Positions 27,178 to 36,051 of a DNA stretch of 64,000 nt are shown here, piece after piece (positions within the stretch are counted from its first letter, which is position 1; the number at the start of each line of letters is the position of its first letter). The position numbers and the translations under genes were made by a program. The notes beneath the pieces are model-generated. The model was not told the origin of the DNA, made no database searches, and saw only the letters and a list, made by a program, of their open reading frames with translations. Source of the DNA: Mycolicibacterium iranicum. GTDB taxonomy: Bacteria > Actinomycetota > Actinomycetes > Mycobacteriales > Mycobacteriaceae. The stretch covers positions 186,001 to 250,000 of the forward strand of contig NZ_LQPC01000028.1 of NCBI RefSeq assembly GCF_002101705.1, given 5' to 3'.

Positions 27178-28977
27178 ATGTCCGCCGCCGCTATTGCCGA
27201 CGCGCACGCCCCGGTACAGCCCACCAAGCTGTCCGTGCTGTGGGGGTTCGCCCGGCCGCACAGGGCGAAGCTGGTCTTTGCTCTGGTGTTGGGGTTGGGC
27301 GTGTCGGCGGCCGAACTCGCCACGCCGCTGGTGACCCGGTGGGTTCTGGACTCCATTGGCGCGCAGGGGAGCCGGTTCATCGGACCGATCCTGCTGCTTG
27401 CCGGTTTGATCGTTGTGGGCACCATCTTGAGCTGGCGGCAGTGGGTGGTCCTGGGGACCTTGGCCGAGGACGTCGTCTACGACGCCCGCCAGGGTATGGT
27501 CCGACGGTTTCTGCGTGCGCGGCTGATACCCCTGCAGTTGCGACCGGGTGGTGAGCTGGTGACCCGGGTGACCAGCGACACGGTGCTGCTGCGCGAGGCG
27601 GCATCGTCGAGCGCAGTCGGTCTTGTCAACGGCACCATCACCATCGTCGGCACCTTGGTCTTGATGGTCTACCTCCATCCCTTGCTCGGGGCAGTCACCA
27701 TCGCGGCCATCGTGCTGATCTCGCTCATTTTCGCGACGCTGATGCCCGCGATAGGGCAAGCGCAGGAAGACGCGCAGGGTTCGCTGGGCCGGCTCGGTGG
27801 CGTCCTCGAGACCACGCTGCGTGCCATCAAGACCATCAAGGTCGCTGCGGCCGAGGAACGGCAGTCGAAAGCGCTTCTCGTGCTTGCCAAGGACTCGCGC
27901 GAGCACTCTCTGCGTGCGGTGCGCAGAGAGGCGCTGGTGTGGAGTGTGGCCTTCTCCGGAATCCAGGTTGCGACCCTCGTGATCGTCTGCGGGGGTGCCT
28001 ATCTGGTGGCGGCGGGGCAGCTCACCATGTCGACTCTGGTTGCCTTCCTGCTCTATGCGGTCGGCTTACTCGGACCCACCATGGAATTGAGCAGCCATCT
28101 CACGACGCTGCAGGCCGGGATAGCCGCGGCGGGCCGGATACGGGACGTGCGATCACTGGACCTGGAGCACAGCGACGACAGATCGGTGAACAATCAGGGG
28201 CGGCGCTCCGACGAGGCGCCGGCCATCGCAGTCGAACACGTCAGTGTCCGCTATCGGGGCGAAGGGCCGCCTGTACTGCGCGACGTCAGCTTCGAGGTGC
28301 CTCGGCACGGCCACACCGCGATCGTGGGGCCGTCAGGCGCGGGCAAGACCACGATCTTCGCCTTGATCCTGAAGTTCATCGAGCCCGAGGCAGGTCGTTT
28401 GACGATGTCGGGCGTCACCTACTCGGACCTTGGGATCGCGGGTGTTCGTGCTCGTCTCGGCTATGTGGAGCAGGACAGCCCCCTGCTGCCCGGAACGCTG
28501 CGGGACAATCTCATGTTCGCCAATCAGTCGGCGTCGCAGGCAGATATCGATAACGTGCTCCAGCAGCTGCGACTGACTGACATGGTCTGCGGACTCGAGC
28601 AGGGACTCGACACGGACGTCTCGGCGGTGACCGTCTCGGGCGGGCAGCGGCAGCGCATCGCGCTCGCGCGGGCGTTACTTGCCGAACCCGACGTGCTTCT
28701 GCTCGACGAGGTCACCGCGCAGATCGATGGCCTTTCCGAGACCGCGGTTCACGACGTCATCCGTCATCAGGCGCGCGAACGCGCGGTACTGACGATTGCT
28801 CATCGCCTCTCGACCGTCGTCGACGCCGACACGATCATCGTCATGGACCGCGGGCGCATCGTCGACCACGGGCGCCACGAGGATCTGCTGGAGCGCTGCG
28901 CGCTGTATCGGCGCCTTGTCGACTCGCTGCGTCTCGACGCTGCTGACCGGGACGCCGTGCAGTCAGGACAGCGATGA
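27178..28977 (+). CDS. ABC exporter, fused membrane and ATPase domains
   Basis: A 599-residue MsbA/multidrug-type half transporter, expected to work as a homodimer in the inner membrane. Residues about 20-320 hold six transmembrane helices; the ATPase follows with Walker A GPSGAGKTT, Q-loop YVEQDSPLLPG, signature VSGGQRQRIALARAL, Walker B VLLLDE and switch His in TIAHRLSTV. The D-loop reads VTAQID instead of the usual ATSALD. Divergent from a TetR regulator, followed by a 4-nt-overlapping membrane protein gene. Export of a drug, lipid or peptide is likely; substrate unknown. Confidence 0.92.
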   Translation: MSAAAIADAHAPVQPTKLSVLWGFARPHRAKLVFALVLGLGVSAAELATPLVTRWVLDSIGAQGSRFIGPILLLAGLIVVGTILSWRQWVVLGTLAEDVVYDARQGMVRRFLRARLIPLQLRPGGELVTRVTSDTVLLREAASSSAVGLVNGTITIVGTLVLMVYLHPLLGAVTIAAIVLISLIFATLMPAIGQAQEDAQGSLGRLGGVLETTLRAIKTIKVAAAEERQSKALLVLAKDSREHSLRAVRREALVWSVAFSGIQVATLVIVCGGAYLVAAGQLTMSTLVAFLLYAVGLLGPTMELSSHLTTLQAGIAAAGRIRDVRSLDLEHSDDRSVNNQGRRSDEAPAIAVEHVSVRYRGEGPPVLRDVSFEVPRHGHTAIVGPSGAGKTTIFALILKFIEPEAGRLTMSGVTYSDLGIAGVRARLGYVEQDSPLLPGTLRDNLMFANQSASQADIDNVLQQLRLTDMVCGLEQGLDTDVSAVTVSGGQRQRIALARALLAEPDVLLLDEVTAQIDGLSETAVHDVIRHQARERAVLTIAHRLSTVVDADTIIVMDRGRIVDHGRHEDLLERCALYRRLVDSLRLDAADRDAVQSGQR

Positions 28978-29495
28978 GGAAAACATCAATGTTGAAGTGG
29001 TTGTCCGCCAACGATATCTACGGCGGAGTGATCGGAACGGTGTTCGCCAGCGCCACGCTCGCCGCGATCCCCATCGGGGCACCGCCCGCCTACTCAGCGG
29101 GCTGGGTGGCCGCCAGCGTCGCGATTGCGGCGCTGACGAGAAGCTACGGACAGCATGTCTCCACCCACCAGGTGAGTACCACCGCCAGCCTCTGGAAGGA
29201 TCTCGGATCCTCGATGCTGACTGGCGTGCCCATGGTCCTCGCCGCAGTACCGACGCTGTTGGCCTTATGGATCGCACACCTGACCGGATGGCGCGACGAC
29301 TCCGTGGCCGCAGATGGATCACTGACGATCGGCTACACATCCGTCACCCTGATGGTGAATGCGGGACTGCTATTCGCCTGGGGCGTGGTGGCGGGGCGTA
29401 TCAGTGGATACTCCCGTTGGGCGGCATGCGCTGTCGGGCTTGGCAACACCTGCCTCGGAGTGGCGGTCATCGTCATCAACCTGGTCATCAAATGA
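28974..29495 (+). CDS. Unknown membrane protein in exporter operon
   Basis: A 173-residue protein with four or five hydrophobic segments (about 18-35, 42-58, 80-102, 122-145, 150-172) and no recognised domain. ATG 28974 overlaps the exporter stop; an in-frame ATG at 28989 is an alternative. Translational coupling suggests a function tied to the exporter, perhaps an accessory membrane subunit, but nothing in the sequence proves this. Confidence 0.75.
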   Translation: MRKTSMLKWLSANDIYGGVIGTVFASATLAAIPIGAPPAYSAGWVAASVAIAALTRSYGQHVSTHQVSTTASLWKDLGSSMLTGVPMVLAAVPTLLALWIAHLTGWRDDSVAADGSLTIGYTSVTLMVNAGLLFAWGVVAGRISGYSRWAACAVGLGNTCLGVAVIVINLVIK

Positions 29496-29555
29496 CCTGG
29501 CTCCCTTTCCACTCAACGCGACTTCGCAGCAACACGTCGAAAGGAAATGTCTGAC

Positions 29556-29996
29556 ATGGAACGTTACCTAGATGCGCGCTTGGCTCCGATGACCCCGTAC
29601 GTGCTGGCCGCCTTCCGAGTTGTGTTCGCCCTGATGCTGGCCGTCCATGGGACAACTGCTCTGTTCGGCTGGCCCGCAGGGGAATCCGCCGGGTTCGGGG
29701 TTTGGCCGTATTGGTACGCCGGTGCCATCGAACTCGTGTGCGGAGTCCTGATCGCCCTAGGAGCGGCGACCAGGCCGGCGGCGTTCCTGGCCTCGGGAAC
29801 GATGGCTTTCGCGTACTTCATGGGCCACGCGTCGATGAGCTTTTGGCCCGCGGTCAATCAAGGGGAGCCCGCGGTGATGAACTGCTTTGCGTTCCTGCTG
29901 CTGGTGTTCACCGGACCGGGCGCTTTGGCCCTCGACACGGCGGTAAGCGCCTCAAAGGCATTGGTCGACCGGGACGGTCGTGCCGTGGAACGATGA
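29556..29996 (+). CDS. DoxX-family membrane protein
   Basis: A 146-residue four-helix membrane protein of the DoxX/DoxD-like family (RVVFALMLAVHGTTALFGW, ELVCGVLIALGAATRPAAFLASG, FAYFMGHA). Mycobacterial DoxX proteins have been linked to redox and thiol stress resistance, but members vary. ATG 29556 is preferred over ATG 29547 because AAAGGAA lies at correct spacing only for the former. It follows the exporter operon by 60 nt and may be its last gene. Confidence 0.85.
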   Translation: MERYLDARLAPMTPYVLAAFRVVFALMLAVHGTTALFGWPAGESAGFGVWPYWYAGAIELVCGVLIALGAATRPAAFLASGTMAFAYFMGHASMSFWPAVNQGEPAVMNCFAFLLLVFTGPGALALDTAVSASKALVDRDGRAVER

Positions 29997-30123
29997 TCAA
30001 CGAATCGCTGCCCGGGTGAGTGCGATTCTTCATGGGCGGTCCGGTGCGGACTGGATCGACAGATCCCCGTGACTGCAACCGTCCCCGCCCACCGTCCCTG
30101 ACGACAACCCACAAGGAGCGCCC

Positions 30124-30534
30124 GTGTCTGTCCGGTACTTGTCGCCCGACGGGCTGACCCAGCCCGTTCCGTACCACCACGTCGCCGTCGGCACCGGCAC
30201 CCGCCACGTGCACGTGAGCGGGCAGATCGCACGAACAGCGGACGGAACGCCGGTCGCCACCGGCGATCTCGCGGGGCAGGTCGCGCACGCATTGCGCAAC
30301 ACCGCGATCGGGCTTGCCGCGGCCGGCGCGGCATTCACCGATGTCGTCCGATTGACGTTCTACGTCACGCAGTGGGCACCTGAGAAGATCGCTGCGTTCA
30401 TGGCCGGAGTGGAGCAGGTGGCCGCCGAGATCGGGCTGCCGACACCGATGCCCCCGGCCTCCCTGATCGGAGTGGATTATCTGTTCGAGCCCGACGTCCT
30501 CGTCGAGGTCGAAGCGACTGCGATCTTGGATTGA
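30124..30534 (+). CDS. RidA-family (YjgF/UK114) protein
   Basis: A 136-residue RidA-like protein. RidA members hydrolyse reactive enamine/imine intermediates, in a trimer in the cytoplasm. Visible family features are HVHVSGQIARTADG, AHALRNTAIGLAAAGAAFTDVVRLTFYV and PPASLIGVDYLFEPDVLVEVEA. The usual catalytic Arg position near the end (R-x-x-VEV) is replaced, so it belongs to an outlying subgroup whose activity is uncertain. GTG 30124 has AAGGAG upstream. Confidence 0.85.
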   Translation: MSVRYLSPDGLTQPVPYHHVAVGTGTRHVHVSGQIARTADGTPVATGDLAGQVAHALRNTAIGLAAAGAAFTDVVRLTFYVTQWAPEKIAAFMAGVEQVAAEIGLPTPMPPASLIGVDYLFEPDVLVEVEATAILD

Positions 30535-30562
30535 GCTCAGGCGCAGGGCATGTCGGCGCGAC

Positions 30563-31495
30563 TCATGCGCCTAGTGCCTCGCGCCGGAAGTCGCGCGGGT
30601 TCATGCCGCGCACGCGCTTGAACGCCGCACTGAACGCGAACGGGTCGGCATATCCGACCGAGCGGGCTACCTCGGCGATCGAGGACGTCGGTTCGTCGAC
30701 CAATCGGTCCACCGCCAGCGCCATCCGCCACTGCGTCAGATACGTCAGCGGGGCCTCGCCCATGAGATCGGAGAAGCGTTTCGCCAGCGTGGACCGGGAC
30801 ACTCCGATGCGTTCGGCGAGTGCTTTGACCGTCCATGGTGCAGCGGGCTCGTCGTGCAGCAGGCGCAGCGCGTCGCCGACCACCGGATCCCGCTGAGCCA
30901 CCCACCAGGCCGGCGGCTCACCGCCGGGTCTGTCGAACCACTCCCGGATGGTGCACACCAGCATCCAGTCGAGCAGTCGATCGAGCACGACCTGCTGACC
31001 GGGTACATCCATCGCGACCTCGGCTGCCAGATGGTCGAGGACGGCGTCGCCCGTTTCGGCTGCCCCCACATGCAACACGACCGGTAGGGCATCGAGGAGG
31101 CGGCGGCTGATCTCGCCACGCACGGGATAGGCGCCCACAATTAAAGTCGTTGCACCGTCGCTGTTTCCGCTGTCACTCCACCCGAGTCGGTGGCGGGTGC
31201 CGCCGTGCTCGGGCGTCGCGCAGAATTCGCCGCAGGCGATCGGTTCGGCTGCGGTGTCGAGGTCGTCGACAAAGGTGAAGGTGCCCGGTCCGCGCACCAG
31301 GACGGTCTCATGCGAGTCGAGGCGTTGCGGCGCTCCGTCCTCGGGGACGATCCACCCGCCGCCGCCGAGCACCGCGCACAGCGTCAGCGGTGCGCCGTCC
31401 ACGAAGTGCAGCGCCCAGGGCGGGGTCAGGAGCGAACTGCCGAACAGCGAGCCGTGCGCTCGTACACCCCGGAATAGGTCACCGAACGCATCCAT
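30563..31495 (-). CDS. AraC-family regulator with cupin N-domain
   Basis: A 310-residue regulator of the same subgroup as the one at 3731. The N-domain (MDAFGDLFRGVRAHGSLF to about 190) is a cupin ligand module; the C-terminus has two helix-turn-helices (WTVKALAERIGVSRSTLAKRF, IAEVARSVGYADPFAFSAAFKR). It diverges from the NmrA-like gene at 31577 (81-nt gap), the probable target. Confidence 0.9.
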   Translation of the reverse strand: MDAFGDLFRGVRAHGSLFGSSLLTPPWALHFVDGAPLTLCAVLGGGGWIVPEDGAPQRLDSHETVLVRGPGTFTFVDDLDTAAEPIACGEFCATPEHGGTRHRLGWSDSGNSDGATTLIVGAYPVRGEISRRLLDALPVVLHVGAAETGDAVLDHLAAEVAMDVPGQQVVLDRLLDWMLVCTIREWFDRPGGEPPAWWVAQRDPVVGDALRLLHDEPAAPWTVKALAERIGVSRSTLAKRFSDLMGEAPLTYLTQWRMALAVDRLVDEPTSSIAEVARSVGYADPFAFSAAFKRVRGMNPRDFRREALGA

Positions 31496-31576
31496 GTGCC
31501 CAGGTTAGACGATCGCCCAGGTTTTTCGGCTTTTCACCCATGTACTCGTCCGACAGAAGCGCGTTGACTCGACGTC

Positions 31577-32410
31577 ATGAATGATTCAACGACTCTCGTC
31601 CTGGGGGCGAGCGGTAAGTCTGGACGACGGGTCGCGGCCCGGCTCCGGCTGAAGGGCCTGCCCGTCCGCGCCGTCTCGCGCCGCAGCGAAATTCCGTTCG
31701 ACTGGGCCGATCCGAGCGGCTGGAACGCGGTGTTGCAGGGTGTGAGAGCCGTGTACGTCGTGCCGCCGGCGGTGCCCGGGCCGGTCCACGAGTTCGCGGC
31801 GCAGGCGACGGCGGCGGGCGTGCGCCACCTCGTTCTACTCTCTGGCCGCGGCGCCGATGACTGGGGTGATTCGTCGTTCGGGCGCGACATGCGCGACGCC
31901 GAGGACGCCGTAAGCGCCTCGGACATTCCATGGACCATCTTGCGACCGAACAACTTCGCGCAGAACTTCGACGAAGAACTCTGGCACCAACCTCTGCTCG
32001 ACGGTGAATTGGCGCTTCCCGCAGGTGATATCGGTGAGCCATTCATCGACCTGGAGGATGTCGCCGACGTCGCCGCGCATGTTCTCATCGACCCCGACCG
32101 GCACACGGGACGCGTCTACGAGTTGAGCGGGCCCCGGTCCATCACCTTCGAGGAGGCTGTCGATCTCATCTCCCGAGCCTGCGGCCGGTCGATCTCCTTC
32201 CGGCGCATCAACCCCCACGACTACGTCGAGGCACTCGTCGGACAGGGAGTTGATCGCGGCGGCGCCGAGCACGTCGCGGAGATGTTCGTGCTGATGGGCA
32301 GCGGTGTGATCGCCGAAACCACCGAGGACGTCGCCGCCGTGCTCGGGCGCCCGGCTCGCAGCTTCGAGGACTACGTGCTGCGCGTGGCGGTCACCGGAGC
32401 GTGGACGTGA
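31577..32410 (+). CDS. NmrA-like NAD(P)-binding protein
   Basis: A 277-residue atypical short-chain dehydrogenase with the N-terminal nucleotide motif LVLGASGKSGRRVA, YVVPPAVPGP, ILRPNNFAQNFDEE and FIDLEDVADVAAHVL. This is the NmrA/quinone-oxidoreductase-2-like branch, which either reduces quinones or senses NADP(H). No Tyr-x-x-x-Lys pair is evident. It overlaps the next gene by 1 nt and diverges from an AraC regulator. Confidence 0.88.
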   Translation: MNDSTTLVLGASGKSGRRVAARLRLKGLPVRAVSRRSEIPFDWADPSGWNAVLQGVRAVYVVPPAVPGPVHEFAAQATAAGVRHLVLLSGRGADDWGDSSFGRDMRDAEDAVSASDIPWTILRPNNFAQNFDEELWHQPLLDGELALPAGDIGEPFIDLEDVADVAAHVLIDPDRHTGRVYELSGPRSITFEEAVDLISRACGRSISFRRINPHDYVEALVGQGVDRGGAEHVAEMFVLMGSGVIAETTEDVAAVLGRPARSFEDYVLRVAVTGAWT

Positions 32411-32826
32411 TGAGCGGTTTGACCGAGGAAGATCTGGAGTTGTTCCGGCGTCCGCTCTACGGCCTCCTGTCCACCGCCGACGGGCCGGTTCCGCCGCAGC
32501 CGCGGCCGGTGTGGTTCGAGGTCACCGAGTCAGGGGAGGTGCAACTGTTCAGTGCTCCGGATGCCGTGCGCGTGCGTCGACTGCGACGAGACCCGCGCGC
32601 ATCGCTCGTCGTGACCGCTCCCGTCGGCGAGCGGGAAAGGTGGGTGGCGGTGACGGGCACCGCGACGGTCGCGGACGACGGTGCTCACGCGGTGCTGAAG
32701 CGACTCGCCGCGCGATACTGGGATCTCGATGATGCCCGCCGCGCAAGCGATCTCGCGGAGATGTCGGCCCAGCGGTGGGTCCGGATCGTCCTCCATCCCG
32801 AGACGGTGCACCGTTACGCAATGTGA
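32410..32826 (+). CDS. Pyridoxamine-5'-phosphate-oxidase-like flavin protein
   Basis: A 138-residue split-beta-barrel protein of the PPOX/FDOR superfamily, which in mycobacteria binds FMN or F420. Features are LLSTADGPVPPQPRPVWFEV, VRRLRRDPRASLVV and WVAVTGTATVADD. ATG 32410 is chosen because it overlaps the preceding stop (TGATG); a GTG at 32401 is possible. Co-transcription with the NmrA-like gene suggests a small redox module. Cofactor unknown. Confidence 0.85.
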   Translation: MSGLTEEDLELFRRPLYGLLSTADGPVPPQPRPVWFEVTESGEVQLFSAPDAVRVRRLRRDPRASLVVTAPVGERERWVAVTGTATVADDGAHAVLKRLAARYWDLDDARRASDLAEMSAQRWVRIVLHPETVHRYAM

Positions 32827-32848
32827 GGCCCCGGAGGATCCATACCAC

Positions 32849-32868
32849 TACCAAAACATTGGTATCCT
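32849..32868 (+). promoter_or_regulatory. vapBC operator and -10 element
   Basis: Inverted repeat TACCAA-AACA-TTGGTA (32849-32864) overlaps a -10 hexamer TATCCT (32863-32868). The predicted start falls on A 32875, the first base of the vapB ATG, so the mRNA would be leaderless. Outer half-sites ATACC (32842) and GGTAT (32872) may extend the operator. Autorepression by the antitoxin is the usual arrangement. Confidence 0.65.
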
Positions 32869-32874
32869 TGCGGT

Positions 32875-33108
32875 ATGCGAACGTCCATAGACAGGGCAGG
32901 ACGATTGGTAATTCCCAAAGCGCTGCGGGACCAGGCGGGTATCACCGCAGGTGAGGTGGAAGTATTCCTCGACGGGGCCGCCATCCGCATCGAGAGTGTG
33001 GCAGCAGACGAGCTGGTCGAAGAAGACGGTCTTCTGCTACTGCCGCTCGGCGGGCCGAAACTGAATCCAGACGAGGTCAGGGAGCTGCGGCTTGCCGACC
33101 AAAGATGA
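32875..33108 (+). CDS. vapB: VapB-type antitoxin (AbrB/SpoVT fold)
   Basis: A 77-residue antitoxin. Residues 1-45 are a SpoVT/AbrB swapped-hairpin DNA-binding domain (MRTSIDRAGRLVIPKALRDQAGI), and the C-terminal part (LNPDEVRELRLADQR) should wrap the toxin. It overlaps the toxin gene by 17 nt. There is no ribosome site, in line with a leaderless start. Confidence 0.92.
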   Translation: MRTSIDRAGRLVIPKALRDQAGITAGEVEVFLDGAAIRIESVAADELVEEDGLLLLPLGGPKLNPDEVRELRLADQR

Positions 33109-33526
33109 CATCGTACTGATCGATACCAGCGCGGCGCTCGCACTTGTCCAGCGCGAGAACCCCTTTCATGCCCAGGCCAGAAAGCGACTCCTCGACTGTC
33201 GGCGCGGAATGTCGGGCCACGCAGCGGTCGAGCTACTGTCCGTGCTGACCCGGCTTCCGCCCCCGCACCGGCTCAGTCCGGCGGCTACCCTGCGCCTCGA
33301 AGACACGAACTTCCCGGAGTCTCGTTTTCTGTCGTCCGCGGAGACCAAACGTGTCGTGAAGGAGATGGCCCACGCTGGTGTGACCGGGGGAGCGTTCTAC
33401 GACGGTCTGGTAGGGGCAGCCGCACGTGCGCACCAGCTGTTGCTCGTCACCTGCGACCGTCGAGCCGAGCCGACATACCGTCTCCTCGGTGTCGATTACG
33501 AACTCCTTTCGCCAGCTCCACGTTGA
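33092..33526 (+). CDS. vapC: VapC-type PIN-domain toxin
   Basis: A 144-residue PIN-domain ribonuclease. The acidic active-site residues are visible: Asp in VLIDTSAAL, Glu in AAVELLSVL, Asp in GGAFYDGLVGA and Asp in LVTCDRRAE. The start is TTG 33092, the only plausible in-frame start before the first catalytic Asp, with GGGAG upstream. VapC toxins cleave tRNA or rRNA; the target here is unknown. The overlap with vapB couples expression of the pair. Confidence 0.9.
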   Translation: MPTKDDIVLIDTSAALALVQRENPFHAQARKRLLDCRRGMSGHAAVELLSVLTRLPPPHRLSPAATLRLEDTNFPESRFLSSAETKRVVKEMAHAGVTGGAFYDGLVGAAARAHQLLLVTCDRRAEPTYRLLGVDYELLSPAPR

Positions 33527-33611
33527 CGGTCGCCTGCGGCAGTGGGCCGATCGGGCACGTATACGTCGTGAGCGGGGATCAGCAGGGCCGCATATCACGA
33601 GCAGTTTGGAG

Positions 33612-33674
33612 GTGCCGAACCCGGCACATGTCGGTGTGGGTCGCGACGGTCGGCGCGGCAGGATCTATTCCTGC
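33612..33674. terminator. Two hairpins between convergent genes
   Basis: GTGCCG-AACC-CGGCAC (33612-33627) and GCAGGA-TCTAT-TCCTGC (33658-33674) lie in the gap between vapC (ending 33526) and the convergent phospholipase gene (ending 33694). Stable GC hairpins without a T-run are common at mycobacterial transcript ends. They may serve either strand; terminator function is inferred from position. Confidence 0.4.
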
Positions 33675-33693
33675 GGCAATGATGTCCTGGTGC

Positions 33694-35271
33694 TCAACTG
33701 TCCGGGTTGTCCCGCAGGGACTCCGCCACGTTGCGCAGCGCCGCCGCCGCGTCCGACAGTGATCGCACGGTCGAAACCGCTTGCGGTGCAAGGCGGGTCA
33801 GCGGCCAGAGCGCCGCGCCGGTGACCAGGGTGAGGACGCCCTTGGCCACCGATTCGGGCACACTCGGGGGGTCCATCAGATCGTTCTCTGCGAAGGGGCC
33901 GGCGTCGGCCGACGTTTGCGTCCGGGTGAATTTGCGCAGCGACCGACCAGCGGTGCGCAGCGCATTGACAGCGGCGAGAAGTGAACCCTGGCTGTCGATT
34001 TCGGCGCGAAGGACTTTGACCGAGACACCGAGATGTTCGGCCAGCAGATCATCCCTGGCGTAGGCGATCTCGTCGGAGATCATCGCGTGGTCCGTCGAGC
34101 CGGGCACTGCCTCCAGCGCGATGTCACACTCGCTGTCGAAGCCCAGCGACCGGTTGTTGAGATTCGACGAGCCGATCCGCAGCAGACGGTCATCGATCAC
34201 CATCACCTTGGAGTGGATATAGACGGGAACACCGCCGCGGGATACCGGCCAATACACGCCTAGACGCCCGTGGATATCCGCGTCCCACAGCAACCGAAGC
34301 AGGCGCTGCCGGGCGCTGTCCATCGACTGCTGTTCCAGCCGGCTCTCCGAACTTCGCGGCAACACGATGATGACCTCTGGCCCGTCCGGTTCTTTCAGAC
34401 GCGCGGCCAGCGCCTCGGCCAACGTGCGAGCAGCCAAATATTGGTTCTCCAGGTAGATCACTTCTTTGGCGGCGGCGACCGCGGCCATGTTGAGCGCCTC
34501 GACCTCGCGTACCTCTTCGCGTTGCGGGAGCGCAGGCAGCGTTCTGGCGATGCCGATCTCGACGTCGCGCAGCGGCTTCCGAACACCGCGTGGCCAGATC
34601 TTGCGTTGCGTGGTGATCGGCTCGAGTTGTTCGCCGGTAGCGGTTTCCCAGCGGTAGCGGGCTTGTTCGGCGAGCGCGCGTGCTGCATCGCCGTCGCAGA
34701 CTGTCGCGACTTCGTGTCGCGGGCCGTAGAGTTGCCCGGCTCCCTTCCTGCGCGAGTCGTCGCCGAGGTGCTGCCGTGTATCCCACCGGCCGAGGGTCAA
34801 GTCGATGCCGCCGCAGAACGCCACGGTGTCGTCGACGACCACGATCTTCTGATGGTGGACTGCCCCGGGTGGATGTGCGCCGTCGACCGCAAAGTGCATA
34901 CGGGGCGACGTGACGAGGTTGAGCAGGCCGACCGGTGCGATGCCGAACCAGAATCCGTCAAACGCCGCCAAGAGGCGCAGATTCGACTTGAGCAGATACA
35001 CCCGGAGGTCGGGCCGGCGCCATACCAGCCAGTGCAGAAACGGTCCGAGGTGGTTGGGCCCGGGTAGTGATCCGCCGTCAGCCTCGAATGCGGTCCGGTA
35101 GTCGAAGTCCCATCCGATCAGCATGATCCGGTGCTTGGCGCGCAGCATCGCCGACTTCACATCCGCGAGGTAGTCGGCCCCGTCGACGATGCGGCTGAAA
35201 CGGTCGGCACGGGCGGTTCGCCAGCAGGTGTCGCCAGGCTGCAGGATGCCGCTATCAGAGCTGGTGCGCAT
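33694..35271 (-). CDS. Phospholipase D / cardiolipin-synthase-like protein
   Basis: A 525-residue PLD-superfamily enzyme with two HKD motifs, HHQKIVVVDD (about 140) and HSKVMVIDD (about 345), each followed by the expected Gly-Gly or Gly-Ser (CGGIDLT, IGSSNLNNRS). It transfers or hydrolyses phosphatidyl groups. The C-terminal 90 residues hold a hydrophobic stretch (VAKGVLTLVTGAALWPLTRLA) that may contact the membrane. No cleavable signal peptide is seen. It is longer than ordinary cardiolipin synthases and lacks their N-terminal helices. Confidence 0.9.
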   Translation of the reverse strand: MRTSSDSGILQPGDTCWRTARADRFSRIVDGADYLADVKSAMLRAKHRIMLIGWDFDYRTAFEADGGSLPGPNHLGPFLHWLVWRRPDLRVYLLKSNLRLLAAFDGFWFGIAPVGLLNLVTSPRMHFAVDGAHPPGAVHHQKIVVVDDTVAFCGGIDLTLGRWDTRQHLGDDSRRKGAGQLYGPRHEVATVCDGDAARALAEQARYRWETATGEQLEPITTQRKIWPRGVRKPLRDVEIGIARTLPALPQREEVREVEALNMAAVAAAKEVIYLENQYLAARTLAEALAARLKEPDGPEVIIVLPRSSESRLEQQSMDSARQRLLRLLWDADIHGRLGVYWPVSRGGVPVYIHSKVMVIDDRLLRIGSSNLNNRSLGFDSECDIALEAVPGSTDHAMISDEIAYARDDLLAEHLGVSVKVLRAEIDSQGSLLAAVNALRTAGRSLRKFTRTQTSADAGPFAENDLMDPPSVPESVAKGVLTLVTGAALWPLTRLAPQAVSTVRSLSDAAAALRNVAESLRDNPDS

Positions 35272-35628
35272 GGTGTGTCCTCAACTGTGTGTACGTCCAT
35301 AGTCACAGTCGCGTCGCGGCGACCCAACCGAACGTCCTTTCACCGTGGTGCGCCTCACAGTTAATGCTGGTAGGTCATGAGGCTGCAGGACAGAAGGGCC
35401 CTGATGCTTGCGCAGAATGTAGACCGAGGCCTGGCTGCGGCCGCCCCGGCCGAACGAGGACGGGCACACGGGGGAGCTGCATGCGGTTCGGCGTGTTGAA
35501 TCATGCTGAGCTGCCATGGTTTACCGAATCCCAGATTATCGAGTACGTGCCGCGCGGCTGTATTGGAGACAAGCCGCCGGGCAGGCCCTACGATCCGGAT
35601 GTTGCACAGTCAAACTTTCGGGGGGAAC
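35272..35628. other. Intergenic region without a supported gene
   Basis: 357 bases between the phospholipase start and the secreted-protein gene. Short reading frames occur (for instance from ATG 35481, with GGGGGAG upstream) but this one runs out of frame across the secreted-protein gene and has no recognisable product. The region presumably holds the divergent promoters of its neighbours; no clear operator or RNA was seen. Confidence 0.5.
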
Positions 35629-36051
35629 GTGAGAAAAGGCAACGTCTTCGCCGTCGTGATCGTCTGCGCCGGGGCCTCGCTAGGTCTGGCCGCGCAGGCT
35701 GCAGCCGACGGTCCGGTGTTCAACGGGACGTTTCGCTTGCAGACCCAAGACGGCTCAACCAACACGTGGGTCGTGACGCCGTGCGGTTCTGCTTGCGCGC
35801 ACGTCGTCAGCGACAGCGGGCACGTGAACGCCGACGCGTGGCTCATGGATGGGCAGTGGACGTTCACCTACACGCACCCGATCGGGTGGGACTGCGAAGA
35901 CGGCACCGATGCGCCGGCGACACGACGGGTGTCAATCGACGCAGCGACTCTTCATGGCACGGTTTTCCAGGGGCCGGACGATGTGTGCGGGGAAAGCGAC
36001 GTAGTCGATGAGCCGTTCACCATCACCCTCAATCAGGTTGCCGCTCAGTAG
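35629..36051 (+). CDS. Small secreted protein, unknown function
   Basis: A 140-residue exported protein. GTG 35629 after GGGGGAAC gives a clean signal peptide (MRKGNVFAVVIVCAGASLGL, cleavage near AQAAADG). The mature part (about 112 residues, beta-rich, N-G-T-F-R-L-Q-T) carries four cysteines (CGSAC, DCED, VCGE) that could form two disulfides. This pattern is familiar from small mycobacterial secreted proteins of unknown role. Its end overlaps the convergent TetR gene by 23 nt. Confidence 0.8.
   Translation: MRKGNVFAVVIVCAGASLGLAAQAAADGPVFNGTFRLQTQDGSTNTWVVTPCGSACAHVVSDSGHVNADAWLMDGQWTFTYTHPIGWDCEDGTDAPATRRVSIDAATLHGTVFQGPDDVCGESDVVDEPFTITLNQVAAQ

Noticed and set aside
30539..30572. AGGCGCA / TGCGCCT inverted repeat after RidA as terminator
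   Set aside because: Only 7 bp with a 20-nt loop and no T-run; it overlaps the end of the convergent AraC gene.
35481..35640. Short frame with GGGGGAG before ATG 35481
   Set aside because: It continues out of frame through the secreted-protein gene and has no recognisable product.
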